Below, piece after piece: positions 7,360-15,378 of a stretch of DNA of 32,715 nucleotides. How positions within the stretch are numbered: position 1 is the first letter of the stretch; every line of letters starts with the position of its first letter. The notes below the pieces were generated by a model. It was given only the letters and a program-made list of their open reading frames with translations, searched no databases and was not told the DNA's origin. The position numbers and the translations under genes are program-made. The DNA is from an uncultured Bacteroidales bacterium (lineage in GTDB: Bacteria > Bacteroidota > Bacteroidia > Bacteroidales > UBA932), in assembly GCA_900546395.1 (NCBI GenBank), contig URDD01000025.1, forward strand, positions 1-32,715, written 5' to 3'.

Positions 7360-7959
7360 CTATTTACAGCACTTTGGTAAATCAGCCTTTCTGTTCATTG
7401 CCATGCCTGGTATAATCAGATTCAACACAGAAGCGGCTGCCATGAAAATAGAGGAATCATAGTTCCCTGCAAGCAGCATTGCTGACGGGCAAACTATTCC
7501 TGTAAGGATTCCGCAGACTGTAATCAAATTGTTTTTAAGGATAAGTCCTGTAATTGAGGCTGCAAATCCTATAAGTACTATGATGACCAGACTGATGAGT
7601 CCGGCAGCATCTGCAAGCGTAAATACTATGGCAATGGCAGTGGCAAAGATACCGAACATAATCCATACTTGTGCCAATGTCTTTCCGAGAAAAGTGTTTC
7701 CGCTCTTCAGGCTGAAGTCTTTGATGAAAACAGCCTGGAGAAGACATCCGGCCACCGGAATGCCGAACCAGAGGTAATTCCAGCTTTGGTTGTCTGTCTG
7801 TTTCAGCAGAATCCATACTGCCATTGAGAAGATCATGACTACCGCGCCCCAGAGAATCATCGGAGTTCCGGCATTCTTTTCAAAGTCCCTGCGGCTTCTG
7901 GCAATGGCTTCGCTGATAATTTTCAGACTTTTTTCAGGGGTCATTTCATTAGTTTCCAT
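7360..7959 (-). CDS. Integral membrane protein of unknown function, partner of the winged-helix regulator
   Basis: A 199-residue protein with a soluble N-terminal ~35 residues (EKSLKIISEAIARSRRDFEK) and about six hydrophobic segments: roughly residues 34-52, 62-80, 93-114, 117-137, 140-160 and 165-185. No transporter or enzyme signature is visible. The C-terminus (KADLPKCCK) carries two adjacent Cys. It is first in a two-gene operon with the winged-helix regulator and has a consensus promoter ~95 bases upstream. The same layout, a small inner-membrane protein plus an HTH, recurs in Bacteroidales. Function unassigned. Confidence 0.75.
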   Translation of the reverse strand: METNEMTPEKSLKIISEAIARSRRDFEKNAGTPMILWGAVVMIFSMAVWILLKQTDNQSWNYLWFGIPVAGCLLQAVFIKDFSLKSGNTFLGKTLAQVWIMFGIFATAIAIVFTLADAAGLISLVIIVLIGFAASITGLILKNNLITVCGILTGIVCPSAMLLAGNYDSSIFMAAASVLNLIIPGMAMNRKADLPKCCK

Positions 7960-8049
7960 AACTTGATAAATTTGGAAGCTGCTTTAAATAAAGTAATCAT
8001 ACACAGCTTGGTGTTTTGTAAACTTAAAGAACTTTTTGTGTTCACGATA

Positions 8050-8081
8050 CAAACATAAACAAGTTTATTTTATAAACCAAA
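8050..8081 (-). promoter_or_regulatory. Promoter for the membrane protein/regulator operon
   Basis: Minus strand: TTTG (8081-8078), a 20-base spacer, then TATGTTTG (8057-8050); both elements match exactly. The leader to the ATG at 7959 is ~85 bases. Confidence 0.65.
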
Positions 8082-8162
8082 TAATAGAGAAGTTTTTTCT
8101 GAAAATATCTCATAAAATTTATGATAACAAAAAATTTAAACAGCTTCTTGAACTTCGTATCG

Positions 8163-8193
8163 TATGTAGGAGAGACAATTTACGCTATCTTTG
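8163..8193 (+). promoter_or_regulatory. Promoter for the small HTH gene
   Basis: TATG (8163-8166, one base off TTTG), 19 bases, then TATCTTTG (8186-8193). Together with the minus-strand promoter at 8050-8081 it accounts for the 346-base divergent gap 7960-8305, which holds no other feature I can support. The leader to 8306 is ~105 bases. Confidence 0.5.
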
Positions 8194-8305
8194 TTTCTGT
8201 GAAGCGGCATAACATTGTGCAGGTGCAGTGTGAGTACGGTTTGTTGCCCGTCTGATACTGCAGATATGAGTATTGTACCGGATGCCGTCATGAACTTGCA
8301 TTGAA

Positions 8306-8512
8306 ATGAAAATAGAAGAAGCTATACTTTTTGTTCTTGTAGAAAGAAACGGAGGACTCAGGACAGGGCAGATTGCAGAGATTATAAACCGCAGGAAACT
8401 TCATGTCCGCAAGGACGGAAATCCTGTGACCTCAGCCCAGGTTTATGCGGTCGTCATGCGCTATCCTGACACATTTGTCAAGTCCGAGGGGAGGATAATG
8501 CTGATGATCTGA
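8306..8512 (+). CDS. Small HARE-HTH/winged-helix-like protein
   Basis: A complete 68-residue protein. KIEEAILFVLVERNGGLRTG, QIAEIINRRKL, VRKDGNPVTSAQVYAVVMRY and PDTFVKSEGRIML follow the pattern of the HB1/ASXL (HARE) winged helix: a first helix, a short turn, a second helix, a recognition helix starting at the conserved PVTSAQV, and a C-terminal wing strand. In Bacteroidales such stand-alone proteins of ~65-75 residues are common. DNA binding is inferred and the target is unknown. It has its own promoter and ~130 bases separate it from the acetyltransferase gene. The call rests on pattern resemblance, not on an invariant catalytic motif. Confidence 0.65.
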   Translation: MKIEEAILFVLVERNGGLRTGQIAEIINRRKLHVRKDGNPVTSAQVYAVVMRYPDTFVKSEGRIMLMI

Positions 8513-8552
8513 TATTCCTTGCCTGCTTGCGCGGAAGGCAAACGGTCATGCG

Positions 8553-8560
8553 TATATTTG
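8553..8560 (+). promoter_or_regulatory. Possible -7 box for the GNAT gene
   Basis: TATATTTG is an exact TAnnTTTG match 85 bases before 8645. The nearest TTG (8527-8529) lies 23 bases upstream, longer than the usual 19-20. Confidence 0.4.
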
Positions 8561-8644
8561 CATTGGCCGGAAAAAGCAGAGTGTAGCGGAAAGCAGAATG
8601 ATGTGGCATAATATACGGATAGAATCTTTAAAATTTCTGAAGGT

Positions 8645-9157
8645 ATGGTGATCCGGACTGATGAAAATAATGTGGATGAAGACATTGTCTTGTCGGATGA
8701 TATGTATATAAGGAGAATAGCTGACGGCAAAAAACTGTATTTGGATCTGCTTCTGCTGGCCGATGAACAGGAGTCTATGATAGACAGATACCTCGAACGG
8801 GGCGAAATGTATGTGCTGTCAGTTTCCGGTGGAAAACAGGTTGCAGGTTTGGCTGTGGTGACAGATGAGGGCGGTGGAGTCTGTGAACTGAAGAATATTG
8901 CTGTTTCTCCTGTTTTCCAGCGCAGGGGCTATGGGCGTAAGTTGCTGGATTTCCTGTGCAGACATTACGGGAAGCGGTTTCATACTATGAAGGTCGGTAC
9001 AGGGGACAGTGTGCAGACCACCGGATTTTACAGGAGCTGCGGCTTCGGTTATTCATATACTGTAGAAGGATTTTTTACAGATAACTATGACCGTCCGATA
9101 GTGGAGGAAGGGAAGGTTCTTAAAGATATGCTTTATTTCATCCGCAGTCTGCAGTGA
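8645..9157 (+). CDS. GNAT-family N-acetyltransferase
   Basis: A 170-residue acetyltransferase. Motif A, with the acetyl-CoA pyrophosphate loop, is at residues ~81-107: CELKNIAVSPVFQRRGYGRK, where Q-R-R-G-Y-G is the Q/RxxGxG signature, followed by LLDFLC. Motif B is FYRSCGF (~128-134), and the C-terminal YDRPIVEEGKVLKDMLYF is typical of a small-GNAT subset. The leading region LLLLADEQESMIDRYL fits the same group. The substrate, whether a small amine or a protein N-terminus, cannot be read from sequence. ATG 8645 follows a GAAGG; a second ATG at 8702 (MYIRRIADG) would give a start closer to family norm. It is probably its own transcript. Confidence 0.85.
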   Translation: MVIRTDENNVDEDIVLSDDMYIRRIADGKKLYLDLLLLADEQESMIDRYLERGEMYVLSVSGGKQVAGLAVVTDEGGGVCELKNIAVSPVFQRRGYGRKLLDFLCRHYGKRFHTMKVGTGDSVQTTGFYRSCGFGYSYTVEGFFTDNYDRPIVEEGKVLKDMLYFIRSLQ

Positions 9158-9226
9158 CAAATATTTGGCTCCCGATTCCCAGAGCGCATATAGGCAGGAA
9201 CTGTCCGGTTTCCGGCCTGACTGTGG

Positions 9227-9258
9227 TATGGGATTGGACGGAAAATTATATAAATTTG
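9227..9258 (+). promoter_or_regulatory. Promoter for the tmk transcript
   Basis: TATG (9227-9230, one base off TTTG), a 20-base spacer, then TAAATTTG (9251-9258). It lies in the 250-base gap before tmk. Confidence 0.45.
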
Positions 9259-9407
9259 CATTTTGTGTCTGATTGTGCAAATGTGTGCAGTAATTGGAAA
9301 TTCCGGCACGAAAGTTCTGATTTGGCAAAAGCCCTGATCATACAGATGCCTTACGGGAGAGAGTGACGGAAGATATGAATATTAAAAAAGATTAGCGAGA
9401 TTTTGGT

Positions 9408-10091
9408 ATGCTTATAGTTCTGGAAGGCCTGGACGGGGCAGGAAAGTCCACCCAGGTGAAAAAGTTGAGAGAATATTTGGAGTCAGTATGTAAAGGCTTG
9501 GAATACATACATTTCCCGAGATATGATGCTCCTGTTTACGGAGATCTTATAAGCCGTTTTCTCAGAGGTGACTTCGGCTCTAACGAGACTGTTCATCCCC
9601 AGCTTGTGGCTTTGCTTTATGCGGAAGACAGGCACGGTGCGGCACCGGAAATGAGGAAGGTGATTGAAGCCGGAGGTACAGTCCTTCTGGACAGATATGT
9701 CTATTCCAATATCGCATACCAGTGTGCTAAAATCAGTGATTCAGAGCAGAAAGAAAGTCTGAGACAATGGATTTTCGATACCGAATACGGTGACTTTGGC
9801 CTTCCGAAGCCGGATCTGAATCTTTTTCTGGATGTGCCGATTTCCTTTGTAGAGAGAAAACTCACTTCTGCCAGAAAGGGTGGGGACAGAGAGTATCTTG
9901 CCGGTGGTACTGACATTCATGAAGCAGACATGCAGTTCCAGTGCAGGGTAAGGGATGTATATAGGCGACAATGTGAGCTTGACCCGAAGTTTATAAGAAT
10001 AGACTGCTCCGACAGCGAAGGCAATATGCTGCCTCCTGATGCCATATTTGCAAAGGTACGCTCATGTGTCGATGAGATTCTGGACAGATGA
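9408..10091 (+). CDS. tmk: Thymidylate kinase
   Basis: Phosphorylates dTMP to dTDP with ATP in the cytoplasm, an essential step in dTTP synthesis. At 227 residues it is slightly longer than the ~205-215 typical of the family. The P-loop GLDGAGKST sits at residues 7-15. The DRY motif with following helix (DRYVYSNIAYQ, ~95-105) binds dTMP. LNLFLDVP (~141) precedes a lid-like segment with RKGGDREYLAGG and D-I-H-E-A-D, a common Bacteroidales variant. It begins a plus-strand series: the DoxX/MauE-like gene starts 64 bases downstream. No strong RBS is seen, as usual in this phylum. Confidence 0.95.
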   Translation: MLIVLEGLDGAGKSTQVKKLREYLESVCKGLEYIHFPRYDAPVYGDLISRFLRGDFGSNETVHPQLVALLYAEDRHGAAPEMRKVIEAGGTVLLDRYVYSNIAYQCAKISDSEQKESLRQWIFDTEYGDFGLPKPDLNLFLDVPISFVERKLTSARKGGDREYLAGGTDIHEADMQFQCRVRDVYRRQCELDPKFIRIDCSDSEGNMLPPDAIFAKVRSCVDEILDR

Positions 10092-10155
10092 TTTCCTTGA
10101 TGGTATTATAAGTTTCGTGACAGATGGAAGTTGGATTATTTGCGATTTTGAGCCG

Positions 10156-11382
10156 ATGAATATATTTTTTGCCAGATTGAGGCGCTTCTGCGCATTCCTT
10201 ACAGGTTTTGTGTTTTTCCTTTCAGGAACATTCAAACTTATGGATCCTGTAGGTGCAGGGCTTGTCATGTCGGAATACTACAAGTTTTTCCATGTAGGCT
10301 TTCTTGACGTTACCGCTTTACCTGTAGCTGTAATACTGGCGTTTGCCGAAACTACTATAGGAGCTGCACTTGTATCGGGAGTATGGCGGAAAGTTGCGGC
10401 TTTTGCAGCATCCGGTTTCCTTGCTTTTTTTACGTTACTTACTCTCATTTTAGTCATATTCAATCCGGAAATGGACTGCGGGTGTTTCGGGGAAGTGGTT
10501 CATCTGAGTCATATGCAGACATTTATAAAAAATATTGTCCTCTGCCTTCTCTGTTTTGCTGCATTTTATCCGTATAAGGAATTCGGAAGGACCAGACGCA
10601 GGAAGTATGTCGCCTTTCCGATGGTGATGACAGCAGTATTGGCTTTTACAGCTTATTCTTTGATTTTTATTCCGCTTACAGACTATACTGATTATAAGCC
10701 AGCTGTAAGGCTTATGGCGGCAGAGCGCCCGTCTGGGACAGGAGAGGATATGTATGAATATGTGGTGGTTTATGAAAAGAACGGGCAGCAGAAAGAATTT
10801 CCGCTTGAGTCTTTGCCTGATTCGACCTGGACTTTCGTAGAGTCAAAGGCGGTCCTTAAAAGCGGATATGCCGTGGATAAGGCACCGGAACTGTCGTTTA
10901 CAGACGATGAAGGTAATTATAAGGATGACCTTGCCGTACGAGGACCTGTACTTGCCATTTCCATATATCGTCCATCTACTGTAAGCAGGGACAAGTGGAA
11001 GGAAATCAACACTTTCGCAGATTATGCTGAATCTTCGGGCTATACTCCATTGATTATAGTCTCGGCATCTTCTGAGCAATATTCTTCTGTCTTGAAAGAC
11101 AGGAGACTTGATGATACGGATATCGCAAGTCTTCACGAACGTACTTTTTATTCTGATTACAAGACATTGCTTGCAATGAACCGTTCAAATGGAGGAATCA
11201 CATTTTTCTATAACGGATATCTGGTGCGCAAGTGGTCATATAACGGCCGTCCTGACCAGAATGATTTGGTGGAGTTGTCCGAAGCTGACATCACAGAGTC
11301 GCTTCTGGATTACAGTACTTACGGAAGTCTGACATTCAAAGGTTTCCTTCTTTATTGTTTTGCAGTTTTGTTATTACTTTAG
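10156..11382 (+). CDS. DoxX/MauE-like membrane protein with a C-terminal thioredoxin-like region (BT_3928-type)
   Basis: 408 residues from the ATG at 10156. This start is preferred because the upstream frame overlaps tmk and reads unlike a protein, while NIFFARLRRFCAFLTGFVFF begins directly with the first membrane helix. The N-terminal ~145 residues hold four helices of DoxX/MauE type: FLSGTFKLMDPVGAG, FAETTIGAALVSG and DCGCFGE, the CxCFG motif characteristic of the group. A fifth hydrophobic helix follows (~155-175). The periplasmic remainder resembles a thioredoxin-fold domain that lacks CxxC (GPVLAISIYRP, PLIIVSAS, GGITFFYNGYLVRKW). A thiol/quinone redox role in the envelope is inferred from family. 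It ends in a last hydrophobic helix (LLYCFAVLLLL). The AlaX-like gene starts 5 bases after its stop. Confidence 0.75.
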   Translation: MNIFFARLRRFCAFLTGFVFFLSGTFKLMDPVGAGLVMSEYYKFFHVGFLDVTALPVAVILAFAETTIGAALVSGVWRKVAAFAASGFLAFFTLLTLILVIFNPEMDCGCFGEVVHLSHMQTFIKNIVLCLLCFAAFYPYKEFGRTRRRKYVAFPMVMTAVLAFTAYSLIFIPLTDYTDYKPAVRLMAAERPSGTGEDMYEYVVVYEKNGQQKEFPLESLPDSTWTFVESKAVLKSGYAVDKAPELSFTDDEGNYKDDLAVRGPVLAISIYRPSTVSRDKWKEINTFADYAESSGYTPLIIVSASSEQYSSVLKDRRLDDTDIASLHERTFYSDYKTLLAMNRSNGGITFFYNGYLVRKWSYNGRPDQNDLVELSEADITESLLDYSTYGSLTFKGFLLYCFAVLLLL

Positions 11383-11387
11383 AAAAT

Positions 11388-11855
11388 ATGGATGCACCGA
11401 TATTGAATTCGCATAATAAGGATGAATATGCTCCTGCGCACACTGCCGAGCATATATTGAATCGGACAATGGTAAATATGTTCGGTTGTCCGAGAAGCAG
11501 GAATGCTCATGTCGAGAAAAAGAAGTCCAAATGCGACTATCTTCTTTCAGAATGTCCTACAGATGCCCAGGTTTCTGAAATAGAGGCTAAGGTCAATGAA
11601 ATAATAGCCTCGGCTCTTCCGGTGACTGTAGAATTTATGAGTAGGGATGAGGCTTCTTCCATAGTGGATTTAAGCAAACTTCCGGAGGATGCTTCGCAGA
11701 CATTAAGGATAGTGAGGATAGGACATTACGACGACTGTGCATGCATAGGTGTCCATGTCGTAAATACTTCCGAGATAGGACAGTTCAGAATCGTCAGTCA
11801 TGACTTCAATGAAGGAGTCTGGAGAGTGCGCTGGAAAGTAAATCCTGTTTGCTAA
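11388..11855 (+). CDS. AlaX-like trans-editing protein (tRNA synthetase second additional domain)
   Basis: 155 residues from ATG 11388, five bases after the DoxX-like stop, so translationally close. It has the zinc/active-site signature of alanyl/threonyl-tRNA editing domains: HTAEHILN (HxxxH) near residue 19, and CACIGVHVVNTSEIGQF, giving CxxxH near residue 122. AlaX-type proteins hydrolyse Ser or Gly mischarged onto tRNA-Ala, acting free in the cytosol. Which misacylated tRNA this one clears is not readable here. The stop at 11853-11855 is followed immediately by the SusD remnant. Alternatively it could be annotated as a threonyl/alanyl-tRNA synthetase SAD-domain hydrolase. Confidence 0.8.
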   Translation: MDAPILNSHNKDEYAPAHTAEHILNRTMVNMFGCPRSRNAHVEKKKSKCDYLLSECPTDAQVSEIEAKVNEIIASALPVTVEFMSRDEASSIVDLSKLPEDASQTLRIVRIGHYDDCACIGVHVVNTSEIGQFRIVSHDFNEGVWRVRWKVNPVC

Positions 11856-11866
11856 GTTTGTGATGA

Positions 11867-12745
11867 TGCCGGAAATTATGTCGGTATGAAAATGCAAAAA
11901 AAGCGGCAAATAGAGTGATAGAGGCGAAAAGTTGCATTCTGGAGCCTAACTTCCAGAATCTTTATCTGGCAGACGGATACAGGTCCGGAGAGTCTATTCT
12001 GACAAACATAAGAGGCGATGTTCCGTCTGAATATATTTACGGGTCTTTCTTGCCTTGTTATGCAAGTCCGCGTTCTTCCGGTGCTTATGGTTTTGACCAG
12101 CCTACACAGAGTCTGGTGGATGAGTTTGAGGAAGGCGATCCTCGCCTGTTGTTCACTATTATAGAAAACGGTGATAAGTTCCCGACTGCAAGCGGGTCGG
12201 AAACTCTGGATTTTTCTACATATCCCAGCACCGGCTATCATAGCAGAAAGGTATTTCTGGTAGAAAGCCGCAGAGGTGCAGGCTGGGGTGATGACGCCTG
12301 GTCATTTCATCATATCCGCTATGCCGATGTCCTTCTGCTTTGTGCTGAAGCTATTGTAAGAACCGGAGGCGACAAGTCTTTGGCCGCTGATTATATCAAT
12401 CAGGTGCGTACAAGGGCCAATAATTCAAGGACTAAAGATGCAGAGGCTGTTTCGAGGGTCCGTGTCATTGCAAATAAGGCTCTGCCTATGGTTAAAGAAA
12501 GTGACGACTTGCTTAAGGCGGTAATGCATGAGCGCAGAGTAGAACTTGCTATGGAATACAACAGACTATATGATCTGAAGAGGTGGAACTGTTATGTGGA
12601 AACTATGAATGCTTTTGCAGAAAAGGAATACTCAAATGGCCGTGGAGCGGCATTCAGAAAAGGTGTGAATGAACTTTTTCCTATCCCGCAAGTGGAAATT
12701 GACCGTACAGGAGGGTCTATCAAGCAGAATCCGGGATACAATTAA
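11867..12745 (+). pseudogene. C-terminal remnant of a SusD/RagB-family gene
   Basis: The frame opens after tandem TGA codons at 11861-11866 and becomes SusD-like from 11885 (YENAKKAANRVIEAKS, then EPNFQNLYL). It carries the whole family C-terminus: FHHIRYADVLLLCAEA, INQVRTRANN, HERRVELAMEYNRLYDLKRW and the terminal FPIPQVEIDRTGGSIKQNPG. SusD proteins are ~500-600-residue outer-membrane lipoproteins that capture glycans with a SusC channel. Here about half is present: there is no signal peptide, no N-terminal TPR region and no SusC. The only starts in frame are GTG or internal ATG, without an RBS. A deletion apparently joined the tail to the end of the AlaX-like gene. It is probably non-functional, although the remaining frame is intact, which suggests a recent event. 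Confidence 0.75.
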
Positions 12746-12790
12746 AATAAAACCGGCGACTCAGCATTGGGTCGCCGGTTTTATTTTAAT
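12741..12790. terminator. Bidirectional rho-independent terminator with a perfect 20-bp stem
   Basis: The 20 bases 12741-12760 are the exact reverse complement of 12771-12790, with a 10-base loop. The core CCGGCGAC/GTCGCCGG is flanked by A-rich and T-rich arms, giving U-tracts in both directions. It overlaps the SusD remnant's stop codon and lies 41 bases past the end of pgi, serving both strands. Confidence 0.9.
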
Positions 12791-12830
12791 TGTACTGTCG
12801 GGTGTCTGTCATGTCCCGGCTTTGAAGTCT

Positions 12831-14171
12831 TTATTTTAGACGCTCATGCAGAGCTTTTGCCTGCTCTTCGTATCCCGGCTTACCGAGAAGGGCGAACATG
12901 TTCTTCTTGTATGCTTCTACACCAGGCTGGTTGAACGGATTTACGCCAAGGATGTAGGCGCTTATTCCGCAAGCTTTTTCAAAGAAATAGAAAAGACCTC
13001 CGAGATTGAATTCATCGATTTTTTCAACTGTTACAGACAACTGTGGTACTCCTCCGTCGATGTGTGCGAGTTTGGTACCGAGCTCTGCCATAAGGTTGCA
13101 TTCTTCTACATGTTTCCCGGTAAGGAAGTTCAGTCCGTCCAGGTTTTGAGGGTCATCAGAAATGGTCATGCTTCTGCTGCTCTTCTCTACGGATACTACT
13201 GTTTCCATAAGGATTCTTTCACCGTCCTGGATGTATTGTCCCATAGAATGGAGATCTGTAGTGAAGTTTACGGATGCAGGGAAAATGCCTTTCCCGTCTT
13301 TTCCTTCAGATTCTCCGTAAAGCTGTTTCCACCATTCACCGAGGTACTGGAGTTTAGGGTTATAAGATACGAGGATCTCTATCTTTTTACCCTTGTTGTA
13401 AAGTAGGTTTCTCATTGCGGCATATTCCACTGCAGGATTTTCTGCGCTGCGTACCGCGCATGCTTTTTCCATTTCTGCAGCACCCTGAAGCATTGCTCTT
13501 ATGTCAAACCCGGCAAGTACGATAGGAAGGATACCTACAGGAGTGAGTACTGAAAAGCGTCCTCCGACATTGTCTTCGATTACGAAAGTCTTGTATCCCT
13601 CCTGTGTAGATAAAGATTTAAGTGCGCCTCTGTGAGCATCTGTTACCGCTACTATACGCTCGGCTGCTTCCTTAACGCCATATTTTTCTTCAATATACTG
13701 CTTGATGAGCCTGAATGCGACAGCCGGTTCGGTCGTAGTTCCGGATTTTGATATTACTACTGCTGCTACATTTCTCTGTTCCATCAGATCCATAAGTTCG
13801 CAGATGTATTCTTCTGAAAGGTTATGTCCTGCAAAGACAACTTCCGGTGCATCTTTCTTTATGTCCAACTGTTTTGCAAAACTGTGAGACAGAGCTTCAA
13901 TCGCGCATTTCGCGCCAAGGTATGAGCCTCCGATTCCGATTGTCACTACCAGGTCCACACCCTTTGCTTTCCAGCTGTCACGTATAGCTTCGCATTCTGA
14001 AATCAGACTCTCAGGAGTCTGTGTAGGCAGGTGCTTCCATCCGAGAAAATCGTTTCCTGCACCGCTTTCGCTCTCCAGCACATCATATGCTGCAAGAGCT
14101 TTATCTATATATTCCTTGTAATCTGCATCTTTAATAAAGGAGCTGCAGCCTCCTGTATTTACTTTAACCAT
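12831..14171 (-). CDS. pgi: Glucose-6-phosphate isomerase
   Basis: Interconverts glucose-6-phosphate and fructose-6-phosphate in the cytoplasm. From the ATG at 14171 the protein is 446 residues, the usual length of Bacteroidales enzymes. Starts further upstream add a lysine-rich, non-homologous leader and are rejected. Signatures are in order: TIGIGGSYLGAKCAIEAL (~80-97), ISKSGTTTEPAVAF (sugar-phosphate loop), GGRFSVLTPVG (~204), YLGEWWKQLYGESEGKDGKG (includes the conserved Glu/Lys region), and near the C-terminus QLSVTVEKIDEFNLGGLFYF. It is transcribed alone, divergent from the GH43-like gene, and ends at the shared terminator. Confidence 0.96.
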   Translation of the reverse strand: MVKVNTGGCSSFIKDADYKEYIDKALAAYDVLESESGAGNDFLGWKHLPTQTPESLISECEAIRDSWKAKGVDLVVTIGIGGSYLGAKCAIEALSHSFAKQLDIKKDAPEVVFAGHNLSEEYICELMDLMEQRNVAAVVISKSGTTTEPAVAFRLIKQYIEEKYGVKEAAERIVAVTDAHRGALKSLSTQEGYKTFVIEDNVGGRFSVLTPVGILPIVLAGFDIRAMLQGAAEMEKACAVRSAENPAVEYAAMRNLLYNKGKKIEILVSYNPKLQYLGEWWKQLYGESEGKDGKGIFPASVNFTTDLHSMGQYIQDGERILMETVVSVEKSSRSMTISDDPQNLDGLNFLTGKHVEECNLMAELGTKLAHIDGGVPQLSVTVEKIDEFNLGGLFYFFEKACGISAYILGVNPFNQPGVEAYKKNMFALLGKPGYEEQAKALHERLK

Positions 14172-14192
14172 AGTGTTATTGAGTTTATCCTG

Positions 14193-14200
14193 CAAATTTA
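14193..14200 (-). promoter_or_regulatory. -7 box for pgi
   Basis: Minus strand TAAATTTG, an exact TAnnTTTG match 22 bases upstream of the ATG at 14171, implying a short leader. No clear TTTG stands 19-20 bases further up. Confidence 0.5.
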
Positions 14201-14252
14201 CTTTTTTATATTGAAAAGTGTATAAAAATTCCTGTATCTTATTAACTTTTGG

Positions 14253-14260
14253 TATTTTTG
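14253..14260 (+). promoter_or_regulatory. -7 box for the GH43-like transcript
   Basis: TATTTTTG matches TAnnTTTG, 46 bases before the ATG at 14306. The -33 region is only weakly matched (CCTG, spacer 18). Confidence 0.45.
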
Positions 14261-14305
14261 CATAGTATTTTAAACGATTTCTTAATAAATAGACAACAGA
14301 TTGCC

Positions 14306-15358
14306 ATGAAAAAAAAGACTTTTTTATTTTTGATGCTGTGTTCATTGCATATGAATATGCTTTCAGCAGAGGAGACAGTTTGTACTTCAGACAGTAGTGA
14401 CGATAAGTGTTATATGCTTACATATTTTCGCCAGCGTTATGCAGGGCGTGTTGAAATTACAGCTGAGGGAAAAGTTGTTCAAGTACCTCTTCCTGAACCG
14501 ATGGACGTTGAGAAATTGCATATAGCACTGTCTGATGACGGAATTCACTGGACAGCCTTGAATGACAACGAACCTGTATGGGAGCAACAGATGCGCGATC
14601 CATATGTACGTAGATCTCCGGACGGAGTATGGCGGCTGCTGGCTACAGGTGGCGGAAGACGTCCGGACAGGGAACAGTCCGGTCCAAGTTGTCTTTATGC
14701 GACTTCAGAAGATCTTGTAAACTGGAAGGTCGAAGGTCTTTTGCCTCTTATGAAAGATGTAAGAAATGAAAAAGGGGAAATGGTACGCAATATCTGGGCT
14801 CCGGAGTGGTTCTATGATGCAAAAGAAGACAGTTATCTGCTTGTCTGGTCATCCTCTTTTGAGGATGCGGGATGGAAGAAAAGCAAGTTATGGTATTGCA
14901 GAACCAAGGATTGGAAAACTTTTACACCGGCAAAAATATTGTTTGACCCGGGATACAGTGTCATTGACGGTACAATACTCGAATATGAGAAAAAATATTA
15001 TCTGTTTCACAAGGAAGAGGAATTCGGGGAGAGAACAGGAGAGCGCAGGGCTATCAGAGTCGCTGTGTCAGATAGTCTTGAAGGTCCATATACAATAGTT
15101 GAGGGCCCTTTGAACGATGGGCAGATAGTTCCTGTTATAACAGAAGGTCCGTCTGCTGTGGCGAGCAAGGACGGCAGCTGCTGGTTTCTTTATTATGACT
15201 ATTGCATGACAAACCGTTTTGGAGTATCTGTATCTGCTGATCTTTTAGAGTGGAATATTATTGAAGATGCTTCGTTTCCTTCTGAGGCCAGACATGGTAC
15301 TGTTTCGGTAATCTCTGCAGGGGAGGCTGATAAGTTGCGTAAAATTTATGGAAATTAA
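14306..15358 (+). CDS. Exported GH43-like five-bladed beta-propeller protein (Bt3655-like)
   Basis: 350 residues from ATG 14306, chosen because KKKTFLFLMLCSLHMNMLSA is then a signal peptide; the frame extends upstream without support. Propeller motifs recur: LHIALSDDGIHWTALNDNEP, MRDPYVRRSPDGVWRLLATG, SEDLVNWKVEG, IWAPEWFYD and LLVWSSS. EGPSAVASKDGSCWFLYYDY contains the EGP glutamate usually assigned as general acid in GH43. I do not see a confident N-terminal catalytic Asp, so activity is uncertain. GH43-type enzymes act on arabinan, xylan or galactan side chains; this one is periplasmic or surface-bound. The GDPD lipoprotein gene follows by 20 bases, so the two are likely co-transcribed. 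Confidence 0.75.
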   Translation: MKKKTFLFLMLCSLHMNMLSAEETVCTSDSSDDKCYMLTYFRQRYAGRVEITAEGKVVQVPLPEPMDVEKLHIALSDDGIHWTALNDNEPVWEQQMRDPYVRRSPDGVWRLLATGGGRRPDREQSGPSCLYATSEDLVNWKVEGLLPLMKDVRNEKGEMVRNIWAPEWFYDAKEDSYLLVWSSSFEDAGWKKSKLWYCRTKDWKTFTPAKILFDPGYSVIDGTILEYEKKYYLFHKEEEFGERTGERRAIRVAVSDSLEGPYTIVEGPLNDGQIVPVITEGPSAVASKDGSCWFLYYDYCMTNRFGVSVSADLLEWNIIEDASFPSEARHGTVSVISAGEADKLRKIYGN

Positions 15359-15378
15359 TACACTAAAATATAAGTAAT

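Noticed and set aside
9154..9366. 70-codon frame (GTG start) between the GNAT gene and tmk
   Set aside because: It overlaps the GNAT stop, has no homology-like features and contains the tmk promoter.
10039..10155. Upstream extension of the DoxX-like gene overlapping tmk
   Set aside because: The added residues read in an unnatural frame over tmk's conserved end; ATG 10156 begins directly at the first membrane helix.
14172..14345. 58-residue N-terminal extension of pgi
   Set aside because: It covers the -7 box and the GH43-like gene's start, is Lys/Tyr-rich and non-homologous; the enzyme family starts at the ATG at 14171.
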